From Chitinophaga niabensis (lineage in GTDB: Bacteria > Bacteroidota > Bacteroidia > Chitinophagales > Chitinophagaceae): DNA of 64,000 nucleotides. How positions within the stretch are numbered: the stretch's first letter is position 1; each line of letters begins with the position of its first letter. Location of the stretch: assembly GCA_017849435.1 (NCBI GenBank), contig JAFIGY010000020.1:431425-495424 (forward strand). The letters run 5' to 3'. The notes below the pieces were generated by a model. The model did no database searches, was not told the origin of the DNA, and saw nothing but the letters and a program-made list of their open reading frames with translations. Shown in pieces: positions 8,273 to 16,046 of this stretch. The position numbers and the translations under genes are program-made.

Positions 8273-9121
8273 ATGTTCCGGGGTATCCTCAACTTTTTCC
8301 TCTTCAGTTCGTTATACATCGCCATCTGCGCAACGCTGATGATCTGGCAGACGAACGAAATCCTGCTCCTCCGGTATGATCAGCTCCATTATTATGGCTT
8401 CGCTTTTTTCGCGACGCTGTGCAGCTATAATTTCCACTGGTATCTTACGCCCGCTTCCATCAAGCATTCGGAACGCATCTTATGGGGGCAGCGAAGAAGA
8501 TCATTGCAATTGATCGGCTGCAGCATAGGGCTGATCGGCGCCTGCTGGTTCCTGTTCCCTCTGCGGCAACACTGGCTGCCTGTCAGCGGCGCCATCCTGT
8601 TGACGTTCCTCTACTCGGCTCCCAAAGTACCGCATCCCGCATTCCGCTGGCTTAGCAGGATCGCGATCGGGAAAACGATCTTCCTGGCTTTTGTATGGAC
8701 TTACGTCACTACCCTTTTGCCTGCACTGATAGCCGGACAGGCAGCACCGTGGGAAGTGTTCCATCTCACCGCCTACCGCTTTTTCCTGATCTACGCCATC
8801 TGCATCCTCTTCGATCATCGTGACCTGGAAGAAGACCGCCGGCAAGGCATCCGGAGCCTGATCACCTGGCTGAAAGCCCCACAGCTGGACAAACTCTATT
8901 ACGGCTCCATATTGGTATCCACATTATTTGCCCTGTTGCTGGCACCCGCCGTTTCCATTTTTACTTTATTCAGTTTACTCGTTCCCGTTACTATAACGGC
9001 CATGATTAAACGATATGCCGAAGAAAATACATCGGATTACGTTTACTATTTTTTCCTGGACGGACTGATGATGGTTTCCGCCCTGTTGCACTTTGTCTGG
9101 ATCAGCGCCGGGGGAATTTAA
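8273..9121 (+). CDS. UbiA-like polytopic membrane protein
   Basis: The protein has 282 residues with about eight hydrophobic segments. Its only charged signature, in the second half, is ICILFDHRDLEEDRRQGIRSL. This resembles the second Asp-rich motif of UbiA-superfamily prenyltransferases (D-x3-D-x3-D-x-x-x-G). The first NDxxDxxxD motif is not evident; FHWYLTPASIKHSER occupies its place. The protein may therefore be a diverged UbiA homologue with altered activity. It starts 12 nt after the carboxyltransferase stop, so the two are probably cotranscribed. The substrate is unknown. Confidence 0.6.
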   Translation: MFRGILNFFLFSSLYIAICATLMIWQTNEILLLRYDQLHYYGFAFFATLCSYNFHWYLTPASIKHSERILWGQRRRSLQLIGCSIGLIGACWFLFPLRQHWLPVSGAILLTFLYSAPKVPHPAFRWLSRIAIGKTIFLAFVWTYVTTLLPALIAGQAAPWEVFHLTAYRFFLIYAICILFDHRDLEEDRRQGIRSLITWLKAPQLDKLYYGSILVSTLFALLLAPAVSIFTLFSLLVPVTITAMIKRYAEENTSDYVYYFFLDGLMMVSALLHFVWISAGGI

Positions 9122-9133
9122 TGGCGAATCCCT

Positions 9134-9141
9134 TATTTTTG
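9134..9141 (+). promoter_or_regulatory. Possible -7 promoter element before the M42 peptidase gene
   Basis: TATTTTTG at 9134-9141 fits TAnnTTTG and lies 29 nt before the ATG at 9171. No TTTG is present at the expected upstream distance, so this is a weak call. Confidence 0.3.
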
Positions 9142-9170
9142 CAGGATGCATGTAATTAAATCAGAATAAG

Positions 9171-10271
9171 ATGTCTAAAAAACAAAAATCAATATTGACA
9201 AAAGAGTCGCTGGCTTTTTTGAAAACTTACCTCAACAATCCCTCACCCACCGGTTTCGAAAAAGAAGGCCAGAAGCTCTGGCTCGAATACATGAAACCTT
9301 ATATAGACGATACGCTCGTTGATCCGTACGGCTCAGCCGTAGGCATTATCAACCCGGAAGCGGCTTTCAGGGTAGTGATAGAAGCGCATGCGGATGAGAT
9401 CTCCTGGTTCGTGAACTACATCTCCTCAGACGGATTGATCTACGTGATCCGCAATGGCGGCTCTGATCAGGCCATCGCTCCTTCCATGCGCGTGAATATC
9501 CATACTGCGAAAGGCCCTGTTAAAGCCGTGTTCGGCTGGCCGGCGATCCATACCCGCCATCGTGGCGGCGACGGAAAGGAACCACATCCGAAAGTGGAGA
9601 ACATCTTCCTGGATTGCGGTGCCCGCAGCAAGAAAGAAGTGGAAGAACTGGGCATTCACGTGGGTTGTGTGATCACCTTTGAAGACGGCTTTGCAGAACT
9701 AAGCAATGGCCATTACATCTGCCGCGCTATCGACAATCGCATCGGCGGGTTCATGATCGCCGAAGTGGCCCGTCTCCTGAAAGAGAACAAACAACGCCTG
9801 CCCTACGGCTTATACATCGTGAATGCGGTGCAGGAAGAAGTGGGCCTGCGCGGAGCGGAAATGATCGCCAAACGCATCAAACCGAACGTAGCCATTATCA
9901 CGGATGTAACGCACGACACCACCACCCCGATGATCAACAAGAACATCGAAGGCGACGTGAAATGTGGTGACGGTCCCAGCATCACTTATGGTCCCGCCGT
10001 ACACAACATCCTCCGCGACCTGATCATCAAAACGGCGCAAAAGGAAAAGATACCCTATCAGCTGGCCGCTGTCAGTCGCAGCACCGGTACGGATACGGAC
10101 GCCTTTGCCTATGCAAACGATGGTACCCCCTCCGCCCTGATCAGCATTCCGCTCCGCTATATGCATACCACCGTGGAAATGATCCAGAAAGAGGATATCG
10201 AACATACCATCCAGCTGATCTACCATACCTTATTGAACATCACACCAAAAACAAATTTTCAATACCTCTGA
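9171..10271 (+). CDS. M42 family metallopeptidase (TET-type aminopeptidase)
   Basis: The protein has 366 residues, the normal length for the family. Metal-site motifs are all present: IEAHADEISWFV at about residues 69-80, CRAIDNRIGGF at about 185, NAVQEEVGLRGAEMIA with the catalytic Glu pair at about 223-238, DVTHDTTTP at about 246 and RYMHTTVEM near the C-terminus. M42 enzymes are cytosolic dinuclear aminopeptidases, often dodecameric, that finish peptide breakdown. Some members are annotated as cellulases, but that is an old misannotation for this fold. The gene probably has its own transcript start and is followed by an inverted repeat rather than a clear terminator. Confidence 0.93.
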   Translation: MSKKQKSILTKESLAFLKTYLNNPSPTGFEKEGQKLWLEYMKPYIDDTLVDPYGSAVGIINPEAAFRVVIEAHADEISWFVNYISSDGLIYVIRNGGSDQAIAPSMRVNIHTAKGPVKAVFGWPAIHTRHRGGDGKEPHPKVENIFLDCGARSKKEVEELGIHVGCVITFEDGFAELSNGHYICRAIDNRIGGFMIAEVARLLKENKQRLPYGLYIVNAVQEEVGLRGAEMIAKRIKPNVAIITDVTHDTTTPMINKNIEGDVKCGDGPSITYGPAVHNILRDLIIKTAQKEKIPYQLAAVSRSTGTDTDAFAYANDGTPSALISIPLRYMHTTVEMIQKEDIEHTIQLIYHTLLNITPKTNFQYL

Positions 10272-10273
10272 GA

Positions 10274-10398
10274 CAATTACGAATGATCAATTACGAATGA
10301 GGGGATCCAGGCCAAAGGAGTTCTACCTCCTAAACCCGGCAGCAAAACACAATAAAAAAATATTTAATCCGTAATTCGTAATTGATAATTCGTAATTG
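10274..10398. repeat. 25-bp inverted repeat of the AATTACGAAT type flanking a 75-nt spacer
   Basis: The left arm (10274-10298) contains CAATTACGAAT twice, 14 nt apart. The right arm (10374-10398) is its reverse complement with a single mismatch in 25 positions. The spacer of about 75 nt contains GGAG and CTCC and an A-rich run. The unit lies between the M42 and bioB genes, and the right arm ends 5 nt before the bioB -7 box. It has the look of a short palindromic interspersed element (REP/MITE-like), but only one copy is visible here. A weakly similar pair, CAATTGCGAAT and ACGAATTGCG, lies at about 12503-12533. Confidence 0.7.
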
Positions 10399-10403
10399 AT
10401 TTG

Positions 10404-10411
10404 TAGGTTTG
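10404..10411 (+). promoter_or_regulatory. Possible -7 promoter element of bioB
   Basis: TAGGTTTG fits TAnnTTTG and lies 18 nt before the bioB ATG at 10430. The position of the -33 box falls inside the right arm of the inverted repeat and shows no TTTG, so the repeat may have replaced it. Confidence 0.4.
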
Positions 10412-10429
10412 TCGCTAAATCCGAAGCTT

Positions 10430-11407
10430 ATGATCCGTCATGACTGGACACTCGAAGAAATAAAGGATATCTACAATACACCGCTCCTGGAGCTGATGTA
10501 CCGCGCTGCTACCCTGCACCGGGAACATCAGGATACCGCAGAGGTACAGGTTTGTACCCTGCTGTCTATCAAAACCGGCGGTTGCACCGAAGATTGCGCA
10601 TATTGCCCCCAGGCGGCCCGCTATAATACCGGTGTTGATGTACAGGCGCTCATGAAAAAAGACGAAGTGCTGGCCTATGCCCTCAAAGCCAAAGAAGCCG
10701 GTTCTACCCGCTTCTGCATGGGCGCTGCGTGGCGGGAAGTGCGGGATAACCGCGACTTCGACCGGGTGATCGAAATGGTAAAAGGAGTGAATGAGATCGG
10801 GATGGAAGTGTGCTGTACTCTTGGCATGCTCACCGAATCTCAGGCACAAAAACTGGCGGACGCCGGTCTTTATTCCTACAATCACAACCTGGATACCTCC
10901 GATGAATATTACGGTGAGATCATCACCACCCGTACGTACGACGACCGCCTCAAGACGATCGACAATGTACGCAAGGCAGGCGTAACCGTTTGCTGCGGCG
11001 GAATCATCGGGTTGGGAGAAAGCCATGAAGATCGTATCGGCATGCTCCATACGCTCTCCAACATGGCAGTACATCCGGAATCCGTGCCCATCAACGCGCT
11101 CACCCGCGTAAAAGGCACTCCGCTCGAGCATCTTCCCAAAGTGGAATTCTGGGATATGGTCCGCATGATCGCTACCACCCGCATCCTGATGCCCGGGGCG
11201 ATGGTACGCCTGAGCGCCGGACGCGCGGAAATGAGCATTTCCGAACAGGCCATGTGCTTTATGGCAGGCGCTAACTCCATCTTCACCGGAGAAAAGCTCC
11301 TCACCACCAAAAACCCTTCCTTCGAAGAAGATCACATGATGTTCGAATTATTGGGTCTTAAACCGAGGGAGGCATTCAAAGAAGAACATGCACACATTCA
11401 TGCATAA
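10430..11407 (+). CDS. bioB: Biotin synthase
   Basis: BioB is a radical SAM enzyme that inserts sulfur into dethiobiotin. The ATG at 10430 gives 325 residues; the in-frame TTG at 10409 overlaps the -7 box and is rejected. The CxxxCxxC cluster motif is at C52, C56 and C59 ([12 protein letters not shown]). Further family motifs are [46 protein letters not shown] and [11 protein letters not shown], the last carrying the Arg that binds the 2Fe-2S cluster. A good terminator follows directly. No other bio genes are adjacent. Transport or regulation by BirA is not visible. Confidence 0.97.
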   Translation: MIRHDWTLEEIKDIYNTPLLELMYRAATLHREHQDTAEVQVCTLLSIKTGGCTEDCAYCPQAARYNTGVDVQALMKKDEVLAYALKAKEAGSTRFCMGAAWREVRDNRDFDRVIEMVKGVNEIGMEVCCTLGMLTESQAQKLADAGLYSYNHNLDTSDEYYGEIITTRTYDDRLKTIDNVRKAGVTVCCGGIIGLGESHEDRIGMLHTLSNMAVHPESVPINALTRVKGTPLEHLPKVEFWDMVRMIATTRILMPGAMVRLSAGRAEMSISEQAMCFMAGANSIFTGEKLLTTKNPSFEEDHMMFELLGLKPREAFKEEHAHIHA

Positions 11408-11414
11408 AAAGAAA

Positions 11415-11447
11415 AAAGATCAGGAAAACACCCTGATCTTTTTTTTG
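11415..11447 (+). terminator. Rho-independent terminator of bioB
   Basis: The stem GATCAGG...CCTGATC has a short A-rich loop (AAAACA). It is preceded by an A-run and followed by eight T residues, starting 8 nt after the bioB stop. Confidence 0.9.
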
Positions 11448-11464
11448 ATATTTGATTGACGCTT

Positions 11465-11945
11465 TTACCATGGATACTGTACCCACGGATTGTTGGGTGC
11501 TTCCAACAGGTATTTTGCAATTGCATGATCCCCTGATTGGCAGATTCCAATCCACCCCACATCGATCTGCCGATCACATAGCTTTTGGAATAATCGCTCC
11601 AATTGTTGAAGGAATCTCTCGCCAGCGTGTTCGCGCTTTCGATGTAAGACCAGGCTTCTGCATCGGAAATATATTTCCCATCATAGCAAAGTCTGGCTAC
11701 GAACACCAGTCTGCCGCAATCCCTTGTCCCGCAGATATCTCAGGGTTTCCCGCGAGTTGATATAAGCGGTCTGCTGCTCGCTGTAAATAGCGCCCGGCGA
11801 TAATTTCTTATACTGCTCCGGGCTTAGGATGGAATTTTTGTTCAGGTAAATTTTGGAGAAAAGTGCTTTGGTGAGATCCCTGGTATTTTTGATGAAGGGG
11901 ATCACTAACGCCTATGAGTACATAGGTGATCACTTGTACATTCAT
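11465..11945 (-). pseudogene. Frameshifted DUF1266 gene
   Basis: Four collinear segments in changing frames reconstruct one DUF1266-type protein of about 155 residues. They are: an N-terminal hydrophobic start from ATG 11945 (MNVQVITYVLIGV); 11905 to about 11715 (ending in RYLRDKGLRQ); about 11712 to 11525, with the family core YISDAEAWSYIE and GRSMWGG; and a C-terminal piece ending LLEAPNNPWVQYPW with the stop at 11465-11467. The second and third breaks compensate each other. The central core is well conserved, so inactivation may be recent, or the reads may carry sequencing errors in this short stretch. The function of DUF1266 is not known. Confidence 0.75.
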
Positions 11946-12077
11946 ATGATTTTCAGGTTTTATAAGCCAAGTGGCGATATGTTACCTGAAAACTAGCATA
12001 AATGACAAAATTCGTCCGGACTGATCGATTTCCGTTCAGGATTTACTTAAATCTGCCGTAAAAGTGCCGATATCCGT

Positions 12078-12500
12078 TCAGGAGCGTTGCAGGAAATATT
12101 GTACGCCCAATGCGTATCCTTTCAGGCCCAGGCCGGTTATGACGCCCACGGCTTTGGCACCGGTGAAAGAGGTGTGACGGAATTCTTCACGGGCGTAGAT
12201 ATTGCTGATATGGATCTCCACCACTTTGGTGTTGATCGCCGCGATAGCATCGCGGATAGCGATGGATGTATGTGTATAAGAAGCTGCATTCAGCAGGATG
12301 CCGTCATAAGAAAAACCCACCTGTTGCAAACAGTTCACGATCTCTCCTTCTACATTGCTCTGGAAATAAGTAAACTCCACACCGGGGAATTGCGCTTTCA
12401 ATTCTTCGAGATACTGCTCAAAGCTGAGGCTGCCATAGATTTCCGGTTCCCGCTTGCCCAGCAGGTTCAGGTTCGGACCATTGATGATGGCGATCTTCAT
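12078..12500 (-). CDS. aroQ: Type II 3-dehydroquinate dehydratase
   Basis: AroQ converts 3-dehydroquinate to 3-dehydroshikimate in the shikimate pathway. The 140-residue length and motifs fit the small dodecameric type II enzyme. INGPNLNLLGKREPEIYG at residues 5-22 carries the catalytic Tyr. YTHTSIAIRDAI at about 75 and EIHISNIYAREEFRHTS at about 95-111 hold the catalytic His and substrate-binding residues. It lies 60 nt downstream of ubiX in the same direction. The last codons overlap no other gene. The start is the ATG at 12500. Confidence 0.96.
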   Translation of the reverse strand: MKIAIINGPNLNLLGKREPEIYGSLSFEQYLEELKAQFPGVEFTYFQSNVEGEIVNCLQQVGFSYDGILLNAASYTHTSIAIRDAIAAINTKVVEIHISNIYAREEFRHTSFTGAKAVGVITGLGLKGYALGVQYFLQRS

Positions 12501-12560
12501 TCAATTGCGAATTTATTGTTACGAATTGCGGGCGTAAAATACACAAAAACGTTTATTCCA

Positions 12561-13121
12561 TTATTCTCCCCAGCGAAAAGTATCCTGCTCCAGCCCCGCA
12601 AGGTCTATCACTCTGTCCACCACCGTAGCAGCCACTTCTTCCAGGTCTTTGGGGTTGCTGTAGAAAGAGGGCGTGGCGGGACAAATAATCCCTCCTGCTT
12701 CTGTAACGGCTTGCATGTTGCGGATATGCACGAGGTTGTAGGGCGTATCCCGCAGTACGCAGATGAGCTTGCGGCGCTCTTTGAGCACCACGTCCGCTGC
12801 GCGGGTGATAAGGTCGTTGGAAATGCCGGTGGCGATGCGGCCGAGGGTGCCCATGGAACAGGGGCAGATGATCATGGTATTGAAACGCCCGCTGCCGGAT
12901 GCAAACGGGGCGTGGAAATCGTGCTGCGCGAAAGTGGGGAACGGGAGGGTGAGGAAGCCCCTGTCATCCAGTTCCGTTTCCCAAACGGTTTTGGCATTTT
13001 CCGTCATCACAATGGCCACCTGTTCCACCTGTTCTTTCAGCCGGGCCAGCTTGTTCAGGAGCTGCCGGGCGTAAATGGAACCGCTGGCGCCGGTAACCGC
13101 CACTACTATACGATGTTTCAT
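12561..13121 (-). CDS. ubiX: Flavin prenyltransferase UbiX
   Basis: UbiX prenylates FMN to make the cofactor of UbiD-type decarboxylases. The protein has 186 residues, as usual. Motifs are VAVTGASGSIYARQLL at residues 6-21 for FMN binding, the FASGSGRFNTMIICPCSMGTL region with the conserved SGS and PCSMGTL at about 91-112, and RRKLICVLRDTPYNLVHIRNM. No ubiD gene is in the window, so the user of prenylated FMN must be elsewhere. A terminator on the upstream side separates it from the YtxJ-like gene, and TAGTTTTG (13126-13133) just before the ATG is a possible -7 element. Confidence 0.95.
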   Translation of the reverse strand: MKHRIVVAVTGASGSIYARQLLNKLARLKEQVEQVAIVMTENAKTVWETELDDRGFLTLPFPTFAQHDFHAPFASGSGRFNTMIICPCSMGTLGRIATGISNDLITRAADVVLKERRKLICVLRDTPYNLVHIRNMQAVTEAGGIICPATPSFYSNPKDLEEVAATVVDRVIDLAGLEQDTFRWGE

Positions 13122-13140
13122 GACACAAAACTACAAAAAG

Positions 13141-13169
13141 TAAGTGCCGGGAGTTCATCCCGGCACTTA
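13141..13169 (-). terminator. Terminator after the YtxJ-like gene
   Basis: A perfect 12-bp stem (TAAGTGCCGGGA / TCCCGGCACTTA) has a 5-nt loop. On the minus strand it is followed by ACTTTTTG. It begins 3 nt beyond the stop of the YtxJ-like gene and ends 20 nt before ubiX. Confidence 0.8.
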
Positions 13170-13171
13170 AA

Positions 13172-13501
13172 TTAGTTTTTGCTCATCTCCTCCAGTTCTT
13201 CCATGCGAATAGCCATATGACTTTCTTCGTATATGCACTCCCCGTTACGTATCAGCAACACCTGCGGCGATTCATGCTCTATACTGTATATCTCCGCGAT
13301 CCGGTTGCTTAGCGGCCGGTACAGGAGCAGGTCCAGGTAATAGAACGTAAACCCTTCCGGCGCATCCGACCTTTCAAGGCGGGATTTGATCATGCTGCTG
13401 GTGCTGCAGCGGGTACTGTGCTTGAATATGACAACCGGCTGTTCAAAAGACAGGGACTGTATGGCCGATAACTGCTCCTCACGCTCCAGATCAATCCACA
13501 T
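13172..13501 (-). CDS. YtxJ-like bacillithiol-system thioredoxin-fold protein
   Basis: The protein has 109 residues and a thioredoxin-like fold. The active site region reads FKHSTRCSTSSM at about residues 25-37; family members generally carry CPxS there, so this one keeps a single Cys. The cis-Pro loop is SPQVLLIRNGE at about 77-88. YtxJ proteins are associated with bacillithiol, and many Bacteroidota use that thiol. They are thought to act on S-bacillithiolated proteins (monothiol bacilliredoxin, inferred from the family). It begins just after the small lipoprotein gene and ends in a strong terminator. Confidence 0.85.
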   Translation of the reverse strand: MWIDLEREEQLSAIQSLSFEQPVVIFKHSTRCSTSSMIKSRLERSDAPEGFTFYYLDLLLYRPLSNRIAEIYSIEHESPQVLLIRNGECIYEESHMAIRMEELEEMSKN

Positions 13502-13507
13502 ACGGCA

Positions 13508-13648
13508 TTAACAGTTTTTATCTTTTTCATGTTGTACCTTGGTGATCTTCATGGGGCATCCGAGCTTCTGTGAAGCGCATGATGTAAGCATGGCAGCCAG
13601 CGCTACCACTGCAAAGAAAGTACCGAGCACGCGGTATCCTGATTTCAT
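13508..13648 (-). CDS. Very small lipoprotein with a C-terminal GCP motif
   Basis: The gene encodes 46 residues from the ATG at 13648; an in-frame ATG at 13657 would add three. A basic N-terminus and hydrophobic core end in a lipobox (AMLTSC, Cys at residue 24), followed by ASQKLGCPMKITKV. Small lipoproteins with a CxxxxGCP tail are common in Chitinophagaceae, but no function is assigned. It lies 6 nt upstream of the YtxJ-like gene and probably shares its transcript. The ORF is small but has the correct lipoprotein architecture and a plausible promoter. Confidence 0.7.
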   Translation of the reverse strand: MKSGYRVLGTFFAVVALAAMLTSCASQKLGCPMKITKVQHEKDKNC

Positions 13649-13730
13649 AGTTTGCATTTTAGTAAATAAACGAAATTTCATAGGCTTGAGTTATAAGACT
13701 TTGTGATTCGTATTTTGTAACGTTATTTTG

Positions 13731-13761
13731 CAAATATAAAGTTTATATTAAAAAAAACAAT
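13731..13761 (-). promoter_or_regulatory. Promoter of the small lipoprotein / YtxJ-like unit
   Basis: On the minus strand ATTG (13761-13758) is followed after 19 nt by TATATTTG (13738-13731). The -7 box is a full match and the -33 box is 3 of 4. The leader would be about 75 nt. Confidence 0.45.
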
Positions 13762-13822
13762 TCTATGTGTTGTTAACCGCCTGTTACTTCAGGCAAAGTT
13801 AGCATAGATAGCGCTTATAAAC

Positions 13823-15193
13823 ATGGCAAAAGTACATTTTATAGCCATTGGCGGCAGCGTAATGCACCAGCTGGCCATCGCCCTCCGGAACAAAGGCTAT
13901 ACCGTGAGCGGCAGTGACGACGAAATCTTTGAGCCGGCACGCTCCAACCTTGCGGCTGCAGGCATTTTACCGGGTTCCATCGGCTGGGATCCCACGCGCA
14001 TTACAGCGGATCTGGATGCGGTGATCCTTGGCATGCACGCCCGGGGGGATAACCCTGAACTGCTGCGGGCACAGGAACTGCACCTGAAAATCTACTCTTT
14101 CCCGGAATACATTTACCAGGAAAGTAAAGACAAAACCCGCGTGGCGATCGGCGGCAGTCATGGCAAAACCACCATCACTTCCATGATCATGCACGTGCTC
14201 CGGCAGTGCCACCGGCAGTTCGACTATCTGGTGGGCGCCAGGCTGGAAGGTTTTGCGCAATCCGTAAACGTCACAGACGCCCCGCTCATTGTGTGCGAGG
14301 CGGACGAATATCCTGCGTCCGTGCTGGAGAAAAGGCCCAAATTCCATTTCCTCCACCCGCAAATTGCTGTGTTGAGCGGCATTGCCTGGGACCATATCAA
14401 CGTATTCCCGACTTTTGAGAACTACCTGGAACAGTTCGCTATTTTCATCCGGACCATGGCCCCGGGCGGCAAACTGATCTACAATCATACAGATGAAACA
14501 CTCCGCAACCTCGTGGCCAAAGAAGGCGGACATCTGGAATGCATCCCTTATGGAGTGCCGGAACATACCATCATCCATGGCCTCACCCGGGTATTTTTCG
14601 GGAAAACCTCCACGGACCTGATGGTATTCGGGGAACACAATCTCCTGAACATCCATGCCGCCATGCTGGTCTGCAAGACCCTCGGGATAGGTGACATCGA
14701 TTTTCTGGCAGCGATCGCTACCTTTAAGGGAGCAGCAAAAAGGATGGAGCTGGTGACGAAGGATGGGAACACGGCCATCTACCGGGATTTTGCCCATGCG
14801 CCCTCCAAAGTAAAGGCCACTATCCAGGCATTACGCAATCAATATCCGCAACGCAGGCTCATTGCCGTACTGGAATTGCATACCTATAGCAGCCTGAATG
14901 CAGACTTCATGGTACAGTACGCCGGTGCGTTGGACCCTGCGGACGTGGCGGCGGTATTTTACAGCGGCCATGCCCTGGAGATCAAACGCATGCCTTATCT
15001 GGAGCCGGAAGTGATCCGCAAAGGATTTGCCCGGGAAGACCTCACCGTGCTCACCGAACGCCCTGCCCTCGAAAAGTTCCTGGACCGGCAGGATTTCCAT
15101 AACGCCAATCTCCTGATGATGAGCTCCGGCGATTACGAAGGATTAGACCTGGCAGGATTGAAAAAATATTTATCCGTACAGAAACCATCATAG
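13823..15193 (+). CDS. mpl: UDP-N-acetylmuramate:L-alanyl-gamma-D-glutamyl-meso-diaminopimelate ligase
   Basis: Mpl recycles the murein tripeptide by attaching it to UDP-MurNAc in the cytoplasm. The protein has 456 residues, matching Mpl rather than MurC. It starts with the Rossmann motif HFIAIGGSVMHQLA, which has the Mpl-type MHQLA. The ATP-binding loop is AIGGSHGKTTIT at about residues 112-123. ICEADEYPAS and SGIAWDHINVFPTFENY, with the Mg-binding His, follow, then YRDFAHAPSKVKATIQALR in the C-terminal domain. It starts a plus-strand run and is followed 3 nt later by the exonuclease gene. Confidence 0.93.
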   Translation: MAKVHFIAIGGSVMHQLAIALRNKGYTVSGSDDEIFEPARSNLAAAGILPGSIGWDPTRITADLDAVILGMHARGDNPELLRAQELHLKIYSFPEYIYQESKDKTRVAIGGSHGKTTITSMIMHVLRQCHRQFDYLVGARLEGFAQSVNVTDAPLIVCEADEYPASVLEKRPKFHFLHPQIAVLSGIAWDHINVFPTFENYLEQFAIFIRTMAPGGKLIYNHTDETLRNLVAKEGGHLECIPYGVPEHTIIHGLTRVFFGKTSTDLMVFGEHNLLNIHAAMLVCKTLGIGDIDFLAAIATFKGAAKRMELVTKDGNTAIYRDFAHAPSKVKATIQALRNQYPQRRLIAVLELHTYSSLNADFMVQYAGALDPADVAAVFYSGHALEIKRMPYLEPEVIRKGFAREDLTVLTERPALEKFLDRQDFHNANLLMMSSGDYEGLDLAGLKKYLSVQKPS

Positions 15194-15196
15194 AAC

Positions 15197-15973
15197 ATGT
15201 CCGTTTTACAACTTACCCGGCCCCTCGCCGTTATCGACCTGGAAACAACCGGCACGAATGTGGCCACAGACCGCATCATCGAAATTGCCATCATCAAAGT
15301 GATGCCTGACCGCACGGTGCAGAACAAGGTAAAACGCATCCATCCCGGTATGCCCATTCCTCCCGCCAGCTCTGCTATTCACGGGATCAGCGATGACGAC
15401 GTGAAAGACGCTCCGCAATTCAAACAGGTAGCCAATGAACTGCGCCAGTTCCTTGATCATTGCGATATTGCCGGCTACAATTCCAACCGCTTCGATATCC
15501 CTGTGCTGGTGGAAGAGTTCCTCCGCGCAGGAATGACGTTTGATGTGGACAGCCGCCGTTTCATAGACGTGCAGAAGATCTTCCATCTCATGGAAAAACG
15601 TACACTTAGCGCTGCATATAAATTTTATTGCGACAAGGACCTCATGAACGCGCACAGCGCGGAAGCAGACGCCCTGGCCACCTTCGAGATACTGGAAGCC
15701 CAGCTGCAACGCTATGAGACGCAGCTTAAAGGCGATGTAGACGCCCTCGCCCTGTTCACCAAAGAAGAAGACTATGTGGACTTCGCCCGCAGGATCGTGA
15801 TGCAGAACGGCGTGGAAATGTTCAACTTCGGTAAATACAAAGGCCGGCCGGTAAGGGAGGTGCTGAAGACAGAACCGCAGTATTACGACTGGATGATGAA
15901 AGCAGATTTTCCGCTGAATACGAAACAGAAACTCACGGAGATTTATCACAGTATGGTGCTAAAAAAATCATAA
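15197..15973 (+). CDS. DnaQ-like 3'-5' exonuclease with a C-terminal FGKYKG domain
   Basis: The protein has 258 residues. The DEDDh exonuclease motifs are visible: VIDLETTGTN (ExoI, residues 12-21), GYNSNRFDIPVLVEEF (ExoII, about 92-107) and HSAEADALATFEILE (ExoIII, about 154-168) with the catalytic His. After a linker, residues about 212-250 form a separate small module, FNFGKYKGRPVREVL ... YYDWMMKADFP. This resembles the DUF3820 putative nucleic-acid-associated domain, here fused to the nuclease. It could act in proofreading or DNA repair; no polymerase gene is adjacent. It is packed closely behind mpl. Confidence 0.88.
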   Translation: MSVLQLTRPLAVIDLETTGTNVATDRIIEIAIIKVMPDRTVQNKVKRIHPGMPIPPASSAIHGISDDDVKDAPQFKQVANELRQFLDHCDIAGYNSNRFDIPVLVEEFLRAGMTFDVDSRRFIDVQKIFHLMEKRTLSAAYKFYCDKDLMNAHSAEADALATFEILEAQLQRYETQLKGDVDALALFTKEEDYVDFARRIVMQNGVEMFNFGKYKGRPVREVLKTEPQYYDWMMKADFPLNTKQKLTEIYHSMVLKKS

Positions 15974-16046
15974 TATTTTAGTAAAACATAGTATTTTGAG
16001 CGGGATATTCCCTATTTTCGCCATTCCTAAAAACTTTTGACGCTAA

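Noticed and set aside
12031..12082. Direct repeat TCCGTTCAGG at 12031-12040 and 12073-12082
   Set aside because: Only two short copies, one overlapping the aroQ stop; this can arise by chance and no function is suggested.
12087..13175. Plus-strand open frame of 362 codons across aroQ and ubiX
   Set aside because: Both minus-strand genes have intact family motifs over the same bases; the plus translation matches nothing.
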